Shown here piece after piece: positions 7,395-14,607 of a stretch of 35,818 nt of DNA. The position numbers were made by a program, and so were the translations under genes. Below the pieces are notes generated by a model. The model did not search any database. It saw only the letters and a list, made by a program, of their open reading frames with translations, and was not told the DNA's origin. Each line of letters starts with the position of its first letter. Position 1 is the stretch's first letter. The stretch is from Candidatus Sumerlaeota bacterium (lineage in GTDB: Bacteria; Sumerlaeota; Sumerlaeia; SLMS01): contig SLOM01000300.1 in NCBI GenBank assembly GCA_007132505.1, positions 1-35,818 of the forward strand, written 5' to 3'.

Positions 7395-8411
7395 ATGGGC
7401 AAGACCCCCGTGATGGAAACGATCCGGGAGATGGCGTGCCGCAAGCCACGGGAGATCATCCTCCCCGAGGCCGCGACCGACGAACGGACGCTGCGTGCCG
7501 TGGACATTCTCCTGAAGGGAAGTGCCATCCAGCCCGTGATGGTAGGCAGGCGGCAGGACTTGCTGGCCGCCGGTCAGGCCTTTGGTCTAAACCTCTCGGC
7601 AGCCCGAACCGTCTATGCTCCCGAATATTCCGGCCTCGAGAAAATAGTGGCTCACTACCAGCGCCGCCGTGCCCGCGAAGGGTTGACGGACGCTCAGGTG
7701 CGCTCCGCCGTTCTCTCCAACCCCGTCCTGTTCGGCGCCGGACTCGTCGGCATTGGCGACGTGCACGGCATGACGACAGGGGCGCGGACCTCCACGGCAG
7801 AGGTGCTGCGCGCCGCCATCAAGATGGTCGGACCTGCCCCGGGGAACTCCGTCGTCACCTCCTTCTTCCTCATGTCTTTCGGGGCGGACAGCCACGTTGG
7901 CCACGAAGGCATCCTCGTGTTTGCCGATTGCGCCGTGATCCCCGAGCCCTCCGAGGAGCAGTTGGCGGAGATCGCCATCTCGGCCGTTCACGGGGCCCGG
8001 GAGCTGATCCCCGGCTTCGACGCCCGGGTTGCGCTGCTGAGCTTCTCCACTTGGGGCAGTGCCTCGCACCCGCGGGTGGAGAAAGTCCGTGCCGCGGTGC
8101 ACCGCCTGCGCCGTCTCGCGCCGGACCTGCAGGTGGACGGGGAACTGCAGGCCGACGCGGCCCTTGTTCCGAGCGTCGCAAAGTACAAGGCGCCGGGATC
8201 CTCCGTGGCCGGCGGGGCGACCGTGCTGGTTTTCCCGGACCTGGACTCGGGCAACATCTCCTATAAGCTGACCCAGCGCCTTGCCGGAGCAAAGGCCTAC
8301 GGCCCCATCCTGGCAGGGCTCGCCCGGCCGGTGAACGACCTCTCCCGTGGTGCCGGACCGGAGGATATCGCCCAAGTGGCAATCATTACCGCGGCACAGG
8401 TCCGCGACTGA
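7395..8411 (+). CDS. pta: Phosphate acetyltransferase (or phosphate acyltransferase)
   Basis: The product interconverts acetyl-CoA plus phosphate and acetyl phosphate plus CoA. At 338 residues it corresponds to the short, catalytic-domain-only form of the enzyme. Recognisable blocks are LPEAATDERTLRA near the start, the central NPVLFGAGLVGIGDVHGMTTGA, and the C-terminal GNISYKLTQRLAGAKAYGPILAG followed by PVNDLSRGA. I chose ATG 7395. An AGGAG lies 13 bases upstream and other starts in frame (GTG 7371, ATG 7413) cannot be excluded. No acetate kinase gene is adjacent. It diverges from the CARF-HEPN gene. A phosphate butyryltransferase is the main alternative, but the NISYKL and GPILAG signatures favour pta. 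Confidence 0.9.
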   Translation: MGKTPVMETIREMACRKPREIILPEAATDERTLRAVDILLKGSAIQPVMVGRRQDLLAAGQAFGLNLSAARTVYAPEYSGLEKIVAHYQRRRAREGLTDAQVRSAVLSNPVLFGAGLVGIGDVHGMTTGARTSTAEVLRAAIKMVGPAPGNSVVTSFFLMSFGADSHVGHEGILVFADCAVIPEPSEEQLAEIAISAVHGARELIPGFDARVALLSFSTWGSASHPRVEKVRAAVHRLRRLAPDLQVDGELQADAALVPSVAKYKAPGSSVAGGATVLVFPDLDSGNISYKLTQRLAGAKAYGPILAGLARPVNDLSRGAGPEDIAQVAIITAAQVRD

Positions 8412-8854
8412 GAAAAGTGAAGATGGGAAGGCCCAGGACCCCGCTGGCTAAGGAGCACCCGAAGAATTGCCCCCCTGAGGCCTGAGAGGGTTCCCCGCGG
8501 GAGCCTGATTTCTGCCGGTTTGGGCTCAAAGTGCCTGACGCCGTCCGGCTCGCAAGGCTCCTCTCTTCCAACACGATACCCGGGACGTCGGCCACGCGCA
8601 GGCGCCACTCAGGAGCCACGAAGGGAAAACGCCTTGGAACGTCCCTCGTTTTTCCTTGCGGCTGATTGCACCTCAGCCCTACCCCTTTAGCTGAACGATA
8701 CAGATGCTAGGGAGTTTTTCCCGCCGGCGATCGGCAAAAGGCAATCCAGCAGAGCGCTTGACGCCAGAATAACCCGTCCTCCCAATAAAGGGCGATGGGA
8801 CACAGCGGCAGCCCTCCGATATCGGGGCACCGCGGCTCGCGAGGCACGTGAATT
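8412..8854 (+). other. 443-bp intergenic region before the pil operon
   Basis: No convincing gene lies here. It should contain the end of the pta transcript (hairpin at 8618-8653) and the pilM promoter. The best sigma-70-like match is TTGACG at 8758-8763, with an A/T-rich patch AATAAA at 8784-8789, but the spacing (20 bp) is poor. A GGGA/TCCC mini-hairpin sits at 8711-8722. I saw no clear sigma-54 box. A structured leader upstream of pilM is possible but not demonstrated. Confidence 0.4.
8618..8653 (+). terminator. Putative rho-independent terminator downstream of pta
   Basis: ACG plus AGGGA pairs with TCCCT plus CGT as an eight-pair stem with a single bulged A (8621) and a 15-base loop, ending in a run of five T at 8649-8653. 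It is about 200 bp after the pta stop, which is rather far, and the stem is moderate in strength. Confidence 0.35.
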
Positions 8855-10006
8855 ATGTTTGGTGGCGGAAGAAAAGCAGCCGGCCTAGACGTTGGCTCCT
8901 ACCAAGTGAAAGCCGTCGAACTCCGGAAAGCCGGGAGCAAACTGGAGCTCCTGCACCTTGGAGTGGCGGACGTCTTCCCCGGCGGTGACAGGGGCGCGGC
9001 TGGCAACTCCGATCCCTTCGAGCTCAAGCTCGGGGCGATCCAGCGCGCCATGCAGCAGTCCGGCATCAAAACCCGCCACACCGTCTCCGCGGTCAGTGGC
9101 GAATCCATCATCGTGCGCTACATCCAGCTGCCGGACATGCCGGAGGCGGAGCTCAAGAACGCCCTGCGCTGGGAAGCTGAAGAGTACATCCCCTTTTCCA
9201 TAGACGAGGTGAATCTGGACTCGGTAGTCCTCGGTCCAAGCTCCACGCAAGGGAAGGTGGATGTGCTGCTGGTTTCCGCCCGGAAAGACCTTGTCAGCGA
9301 GCATGTGCAGCTGCTTCGCGCGGCAGACCTCATCCCGATCATCGTGGACGTGGAGGGATTCGCCTTCCTGAACTGCTTCGAGGTCAACTATCAGCCCTCC
9401 GCTGAGGAATGCGTCTGCCTGCTGAACATCGGCGCCGAGGTATCCAGCATCAATATCTACGTGGGCAACACGTCACGGTTTTCGCGCGATGTTGGCGTGG
9501 CAGGCAACACGCTCACCCAAAGCGTGGCCCAGCGCTGCCAGATTCCGTTCGGCAAGGCCGAGCAGCTCAAGGTCGCCGTCGGCGCAGGGGATCCGATGCC
9601 TGACGAGGACGAGCTTGGCGAGGACGACGCGCTCATCAGCACCATCCGCGGCACGGTGGAGCGGATCACCGGCTCGGACCTCGGCGACGACTCCGCGGAG
9701 GCCGCCGCCACAAAGGGCGTCGAGAACGCGCTGCAACAGCTCATCGGCGAGGTGCGGCGCTCGATCCAGTTCTTCGAAGGCCAGTCGGGCGGGCGCACCG
9801 TGCAACGCGTCATTGCCGGCGGAGGCACATCGCGCCTGCGGAATCTCGCTCCCTACTTCCAGGCGGAGCTTGATCTCCCCGTGGAAGTGTTTGACCCTCT
9901 GCGCAACATCACGGTCTCAAGGGACGTTGACCCCGGGCTGCTGGAGCAGCATCGCGAACAACTGGGAACCGTTATCGGCCTCGGACTGAGAAAGGTGCTG
10001 GACTGA
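8855..10006 (+). CDS. pilM: Type IV pilus assembly ATPase-fold protein PilM
   Basis: PilM is an actin/FtsA-like cytoplasmic protein that binds the N-terminal tail of PilN and links the inner-membrane PilNO alignment complex to the pilus motors. The 383-residue product has the usual length. The first phosphate loop, GLDVGSYQVKAVEL, is near residue 9, followed by an AVSGES block and RYIQLPDMPEAEL, which are typical of PilM. The C-terminal VIAGGGTSRLRNL is the adenosine-binding block. It opens a five-gene operon, and the stop is followed after 3 bp by pilN. The region between residues 245 and 290 is rich in acidic residues. Confidence 0.95.
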   Translation: MFGGGRKAAGLDVGSYQVKAVELRKAGSKLELLHLGVADVFPGGDRGAAGNSDPFELKLGAIQRAMQQSGIKTRHTVSAVSGESIIVRYIQLPDMPEAELKNALRWEAEEYIPFSIDEVNLDSVVLGPSSTQGKVDVLLVSARKDLVSEHVQLLRAADLIPIIVDVEGFAFLNCFEVNYQPSAEECVCLLNIGAEVSSINIYVGNTSRFSRDVGVAGNTLTQSVAQRCQIPFGKAEQLKVAVGAGDPMPDEDELGEDDALISTIRGTVERITGSDLGDDSAEAAATKGVENALQQLIGEVRRSIQFFEGQSGGRTVQRVIAGGGTSRLRNLAPYFQAELDLPVEVFDPLRNITVSRDVDPGLLEQHREQLGTVIGLGLRKVLD

Positions 10007-10009
10007 CCG

Positions 10010-10783
10010 ATGATCAAGATCAACCTCCTCACCCAGGACATGATGCAGGGGGCCGGCGGGGGTCCATCGGCACCCAGCTCGGGCACGACCCTCGTCACGG
10101 GGGTTCTGCTGGCCGTCTTCCTTCTGAACGCGGCAATCGGAGGGGCGATGTATTACTACGTCAGCACCGCCCAAGCGGAGCGGAACGTGGTAAGTGCCGA
10201 GGCCGCCGAGTTGCGCGAAGAGCTGGAGGAAATGGAAATTGTGTACGACGAAAGACGCCTCGATCTCCAGCGCATGGAAGAGCTGATCGAGGTGGCCGAG
10301 TCGCTCGATCCGCCCGATCGGCTGCTCTGGTCGCGAAAGCTCAACATGTTGCCCCTGATTGTTCCGGAGGGCGTCTTCCTCACGGAGATTCGCGTCACCC
10401 GGCGCGTGACAGAGGTGCAGACGCAGCGGTCACTTGAACGACAGCGCGCCTTCGAGCAGCGCCGGGGTCAACGCGGGGCACCCACTCAGCCCCCCCCCAT
10501 TGAGCGCGCCCCCGTCTATCGCCAGACGCTCGTCATGGACGGTGTGGCCTATGTGGCAGGCGGGAGCGACACACAGCGCCTGCAGCAGATTTCCCTTTTC
10601 GCCGCCAATATCCGGGAGCGCCGTGTCGCGCTCCCCTTTGACGACGAGGAGAGCGCCGAGCGCTTCATAGACGGGTTCAGCCCGAACATCGAACCGGCAC
10701 CAGCCACCGCCTCGCAGATCGAAGGACGTGAGGTCCTGGTGTTCAGCTTCACGATGGAGACACTGCCGCTGCGGATCGAGTAA
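10010..10783 (+). CDS. pilN: Type IV pilus inner-membrane protein PilN
   Basis: The short cytoplasmic start MIKINLLTQD is the PilM-binding INLL motif of PilN. A single membrane helix follows (about residues 27-50), then a coiled coil (about 55-100) and a periplasmic domain. At 257 residues it is somewhat longer than usual; an Arg/Gln-rich and Pro-rich stretch (about residues 135-170, including a run of nine C that codes for three Pro) accounts for part of the excess. PilN pairs with PilO to form the inner-membrane platform. Spacing to pilM (3 bp) and order pilM-N-O-P-Q are canonical. Confidence 0.92.
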   Translation: MIKINLLTQDMMQGAGGGPSAPSSGTTLVTGVLLAVFLLNAAIGGAMYYYVSTAQAERNVVSAEAAELREELEEMEIVYDERRLDLQRMEELIEVAESLDPPDRLLWSRKLNMLPLIVPEGVFLTEIRVTRRVTEVQTQRSLERQRAFEQRRGQRGAPTQPPPIERAPVYRQTLVMDGVAYVAGGSDTQRLQQISLFAANIRERRVALPFDDEESAERFIDGFSPNIEPAPATASQIEGREVLVFSFTMETLPLRIE

Positions 10784-10828
10784 GCCGGAAGGCCGGCGCG
10801 AGAAGAACCCGCGAGGAGAAAGGACCTC

Positions 10829-11380
10829 ATGCAACTGACCGAGCAACAAAAACAAGCGCTGATCGCCGGGCTCATCCTCGGCACAGCCATTCTCATCGTC
10901 CTGATCCTCGTGGGATTCATGTTCGTCTTCGACGAGGTACGGCAGGCGCGTAACGATGTGGAAAGGCTCCGCACGCAGATCCGGCAGGATCAGCAGAGCC
11001 TGCGCCGCATCCAGAACTTCCTCGATGACGACGAGACCTACCGGCAGGTGGAGGAGGCCTTTGCCCGCGTGGAGTCAAGACTGCCGGCTGACCAGGACCC
11101 CTTTGACACCTTCGAAACGCTGCGTGGCTACTTTGAAGGCACCGCGGTTGCCTTTACCCGAATCGAACCCCGCAGTTCCGCCGACCGTGGCCGCTTTACG
11201 GAGTACCCCTTCACGATCCGCGGCAGTGCCCGCTACCACGAGTTCGGACAGCTGGTGAACCTGATCGAATGCGATCCCAACCGCTTGATGCACGTGACGG
11301 ATTTCCGGCTGCAGAACAGCGACCGGCGCCCGTCCCTCCACCCCATGGAGGTCGGCATTGTCACGTTCAGCTTCAACTGA
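10829..11380 (+). CDS. pilO: Type IV pilus inner-membrane protein PilO
   Basis: This 183-residue protein has a single N-terminal membrane helix (about residues 11-34), a coiled coil (35-75) and a periplasmic ferredoxin-like domain ending in a beta strand typical of PilO (PMEVGIVTFSFN). It dimerises with PilN and contacts PilP. GAGGAGAAAGG lies just upstream of the ATG. The 45-bp spacer after pilN holds this ribosome site and nothing else obvious. Confidence 0.9.
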   Translation: MQLTEQQKQALIAGLILGTAILIVLILVGFMFVFDEVRQARNDVERLRTQIRQDQQSLRRIQNFLDDDETYRQVEEAFARVESRLPADQDPFDTFETLRGYFEGTAVAFTRIEPRSSADRGRFTEYPFTIRGSARYHEFGQLVNLIECDPNRLMHVTDFRLQNSDRRPSLHPMEVGIVTFSFN

Positions 11381-11411
11381 GAGACGGCTTACCGAGGAGG
11401 TAGACCCCGCC

Positions 11412-12230
11412 ATGCGTCCAACCACACGGATACTCAGTCTGCTCCTTGCCATGTGCCTGCCGGTGACCCTCGCAGGGGCGCAGGAGGAGGCGGTAGTGGA
11501 CTGGGAGGGAGAACCCATCACGGAGGAAACCGCTCCTCTTGAACCGCTCGACACGCCCGACGGGCTTGGGGGAACGATCGAAGAGGAGAGGACGTTCGAG
11601 GCCTCCGTCTTCGAACTCGAGGAGTTGATCGCCGCCCCCGGCGGCGTGCGGCTGCGCGAGTACGAGGAAGACCTGGAGGACCCGCCCCACCTGTTCGACG
11701 ATGAGGACCGCATCCAGCGGATCTTCGGCGACTCGCCGCGCTTCATCTACTACCCCGAGGGCGTGGACCCGATGATCATCCCGTGGGTGCGCGCGCGGAT
11801 CGTGGCGGAGGAACTCTTCGAGGAGGCCCGCATCGCTGCCGCCAACCGCGACTGGGAAAGGGCCCTCAATCTCCTGCGCGAAATCCGCGAGGATTATCCC
11901 AACACCGAGCACGGCCAGCGCGCCCCGCAGGAAATGGCACGGGTGCAACAACTCCGGGATGCGGAACGACAGCCCGAGGAAACGGCCGAGCCGGACCTGC
12001 CGGCGCCACCCGAGGAGCAACAGATCGTCCTCCCTGAGTGGATCGCCAGGAACACAAACGGCATCATTATGGGCAGAAACCCCATGGTCATCGTGGGCAA
12101 CGATTTCCTGCGGACCGGCGACCGGGTGCCACGGTACTCGAGCGTCGTCGTCAAGGAGATCACCGAATCGGAAGTCGTCTATCAGTTTCAGGACCAAGAG
12201 TTCGTGGTTGAAGTCGTAGGGACACTTTAG
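11412..12230 (+). CDS. pilP: PilP-like pilus assembly protein with an extra helical segment
   Basis: I chose ATG 11412 because a Sec signal peptide begins there (cleavage likely after AGA near residue 22) and GAGGAGG lies upstream. The frame is open upstream into pilO. The last about 60 residues (GIIMGRNPMVIVGNDFL through VVEVVGTL) form the small beta domain by which PilP bridges PilNO to the secretin. Unlike classic PilP, no lipobox cysteine follows the signal, and a helical segment at about 130-180 (RARIVAEELFEEARIAA and onward) reads like a TPR pair. At 272 residues it is longer than proteobacterial PilP. The call rests on operon position plus the C-terminal domain. Confidence 0.78.
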   Translation: MRPTTRILSLLLAMCLPVTLAGAQEEAVVDWEGEPITEETAPLEPLDTPDGLGGTIEEERTFEASVFELEELIAAPGGVRLREYEEDLEDPPHLFDDEDRIQRIFGDSPRFIYYPEGVDPMIIPWVRARIVAEELFEEARIAAANRDWERALNLLREIREDYPNTEHGQRAPQEMARVQQLRDAERQPEETAEPDLPAPPEEQQIVLPEWIARNTNGIIMGRNPMVIVGNDFLRTGDRVPRYSSVVVKEITESEVVYQFQDQEFVVEVVGTL

Positions 12231-12281
12231 GTCCAAACCGTCTTCAGCCTGCCGAAATCCTCCAAGGAGCCACACAACTCC

Positions 12282-14489
12282 ATGCGATCCATCACCAGAC
12301 TTGCGCTCACCCGGTCCGTGGCGCTGGCGTGCCTGACCGGAGGTCTTGTCCCGGCCGTGGCCCTTGCCGGCCCGGCAATCACCGGCTGGGACTTCGAAAC
12401 CGGCGGCACCAGCGAGCGGATAGAGCTGCGCTGGAGCGAGCGTGGTTCCGTGGATATGAACCATTTCGCCAAGGCACGACAGGTCGTTGCCGTCCTCCCC
12501 GATGCCGAACTGACGCCGGACCTCGAAACACGACTGAACGTCTCCGGCTCAAGGCTCCTGGAGCGCGCACGCCTTCAGGAAGTCACCCTGCCCAACGGCG
12601 CAAAGGGCGTACAGCTCACCCTCCAGCTCAGCCAGTGGACCGACGTTTCCAGCGCGCTCGAGAACGATGCCCTGACGCTGACCCTGGACCTACCGGACAA
12701 TCTCCGGCAAGGGGACGGGAGCACGATGGTACTCGCCTCGCAGGGCGAAGGACTGGTCTTCACGGATGAGCGGATCGGAGGGCGCGACCGCGAACTGTTC
12801 GGTGCGCAGGACGCCCCACGCACCGGGGCCGGCCAGCAAAGGCCCAGCGGCGACGACCCACTCGCACAGTTCTACGTCCCAGAGGCAGTTGATCCGGAAA
12901 CGCAGCCAGGCTTCAGGCCCCCCGACGCAAGGACGATCGCGGTGGAGACCAGGCTGGACGAGGCCGTCAGCCGGGTGGACTTCCAGGGCACACCCCTTGA
13001 AAACGTACTCCGCGCCGTGGCCGAAGAGGCACAGCTCAACATCCTGATCCGCCCGCAGGACGTGGCCGGCCGCACCGTGACACTGCGCCTGCGCGACGTG
13101 ACGCTCCGCCAGATGCTCGACGGCATCCTGCGTATGAACGATCTTGGCTATACGATCGAGGACGGAGGCATTCTCCGAATCCTGCCCCGCTCCCAGGTCA
13201 CAGCGACCACGAAGGAAACGGTCACCGAGACGATCCTTATCAACTGGGTGTCGGCACAGGACGTGGCCGACTCGGTCCGCCCCTTCATAGACCGGGAGGA
13301 TGGCATGGTGCAGGTCTCCCGCGCCAACAACATGCTCATCATCCGCGACGTCCCGGAAAACATGCAGAACGTCTACAACCTGATTCGGCAGATAGACGTC
13401 CCGGAAAAGCAGGTGCTCATTGAGCTCCGCCTCGTCAACATGACCGAGAGCGCACGCAGGAGCTTCGGCACTCGCACCGGCATTGAAACACAGGCCACCG
13501 ACCCGCGCCACCTGCGCGACCCCGACGCCAACTTCTTCGACCTGAATGAGTTCACCAACGCGACGCGCACTCTCACCGGCACAACCTCCATCACCGACAC
13601 CACCACCCGGACCATAACCTCCGGCTCCACGACCACCGGAGGCACCGGAGTGCTCCCAAGCACCACGACCACCTCCGGGTTCACCTCTACGGGAACCGGC
13701 ACGGCGACCAGCGGGTTGACCGGCACGACGACCTCCTCGGTCGGTATGGTCCCCTCCGCCCGGGCCAGTGCCGGGTTGCTTGCGCCCGGTGCCACGGCGC
13801 TTCAGTACAGTCAGCTCGCCACATGGAACGTCTTCGGCACACGCTATGACATTGATTTCGCCCTCAATGCGGAGGAAGCACGCGGTGAGGCAGTGACGCT
13901 CGCCAACCCGACCGTCCTCTCGCTCAACAATCAGGAAGCCCGGGTGGAGATCAAACGGCAGATCCCCTTCACCAGCGCCATCAGCGCGGCCGAAGGCTCC
14001 GTCGCCACCGTGGAGTTTATAGACGTTGGCACGGAGGTCTCCATTCTTCCCCGGATCACCAACAACGGCTACGTGCAGATGAACATCCAGCCGGAGCAGA
14101 TCATAGACACCGGCGACCGCCCCGGTGGCGTGCCGGTAACCGACGAGCGCCGCGTTCAGGCGTCCGTCATCGTCAAGGACGAGGAAACCATCGCCCTCGG
14201 CGGCCTGCGCGAATTCACCGCCACCTCGGCGGAAACAGGCGTGCCGTACCTGCTGCGCCTGCCAGTTCTTAGCTGGCTCTTCAAGAACCAGGAGAATGCG
14301 CAGGACAAGACGGAGCTCTATCTGTTCGTGACGCCACACATCGTCAAGGATCCGACTCCGAGCTCCTACCAGATGGCCCTCTACGACAAGATTGATTACA
14401 ACTGGGACCTCCCCGACTACTACTTCGACGAGGTGTTTGCCCGTCGCGCACCGGGTGAGGAAGACGATCCACGGCTGCGCCGGCGCTAA
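12282..14489 (+). CDS. pilQ: Type IV pilus outer-membrane secretin PilQ
   Basis: PilQ forms the outer-membrane gate for the pilus. The 735-residue product has a Sec signal peptide (about residues 1-30), an AMIN-like peptidoglycan-binding region (about 30-140), an STN/N0 domain (about 230-290, TPLENVLRAVAEEAQ), an N1 ring domain (about 305-375, NNMLIIRDVPENMQNVYNLI), and a C-terminal secretin beta-barrel domain with VPYLLRLPVLSWLFKNQ and TELYLFVTPHIV. Between N1 and the barrel, residues about 427-505 (nt 13560-13800) are a low-complexity Thr/Ser/Gly stretch that most PilQ proteins lack. AAGGAG precedes the ATG by 12 bases. The gene closes the operon, and a strong terminator follows. Confidence 0.94.
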   Translation: MRSITRLALTRSVALACLTGGLVPAVALAGPAITGWDFETGGTSERIELRWSERGSVDMNHFAKARQVVAVLPDAELTPDLETRLNVSGSRLLERARLQEVTLPNGAKGVQLTLQLSQWTDVSSALENDALTLTLDLPDNLRQGDGSTMVLASQGEGLVFTDERIGGRDRELFGAQDAPRTGAGQQRPSGDDPLAQFYVPEAVDPETQPGFRPPDARTIAVETRLDEAVSRVDFQGTPLENVLRAVAEEAQLNILIRPQDVAGRTVTLRLRDVTLRQMLDGILRMNDLGYTIEDGGILRILPRSQVTATTKETVTETILINWVSAQDVADSVRPFIDREDGMVQVSRANNMLIIRDVPENMQNVYNLIRQIDVPEKQVLIELRLVNMTESARRSFGTRTGIETQATDPRHLRDPDANFFDLNEFTNATRTLTGTTSITDTTTRTITSGSTTTGGTGVLPSTTTTSGFTSTGTGTATSGLTGTTTSSVGMVPSARASAGLLAPGATALQYSQLATWNVFGTRYDIDFALNAEEARGEAVTLANPTVLSLNNQEARVEIKRQIPFTSAISAAEGSVATVEFIDVGTEVSILPRITNNGYVQMNIQPEQIIDTGDRPGGVPVTDERRVQASVIVKDEETIALGGLREFTATSAETGVPYLLRLPVLSWLFKNQENAQDKTELYLFVTPHIVKDPTPSSYQMALYDKIDYNWDLPDYYFDEVFARRAPGEEDDPRLRRR

Positions 14490-14519
14490 TCGCCCGGTCA
14501 ACATCCCGAGCTGAGAATT

Positions 14520-14560
14520 CAGCCCCCCGTGCCTACTGTGGACGGGGGGCTGATCTTTTC
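14520..14560 (+). terminator. Rho-independent terminator of the pil operon
   Basis: An 11-bp perfect stem, CAGCCCCCCGT (14520-14530) with ACGGGGGGCTG (14542-14552), and an 11-base loop are followed by ATCTTTTC. It starts 31 bp after the pilQ stop. It lies between convergent genes. On the opposite strand the stem is not followed by a clear T-tract, so it mainly serves pilQ. Confidence 0.8.
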
Positions 14561-14607
14561 TGGTGCCTGCCTGTGCTGCTTCCTTGCGCTGATTCCGTCA
14601 GGCGCAC

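Noticed and set aside
8297-8619. Minus-strand open frames in the spacer before pilM
   Set aside because: Short, no ribosome site, no similarity in pattern to any family, and partly antisense to the end of pta.
8731-8790. Possible GEMM-I (c-di-GMP) riboswitch before pilM, because of GGCAATCC and GACGCCA segments
   Set aside because: The spacing and second hairpin (the conserved GGGTTACC-like receptor) are missing, and key bases differ. A covariance search with RF01051 would settle it: a hit above threshold at these positions would overturn this.
12690-14504. Long open frame on the minus strand across pilQ
   Set aside because: The plus strand carries an intact secretin with all domains; the reverse frame has no recognisable motif or ribosome site.
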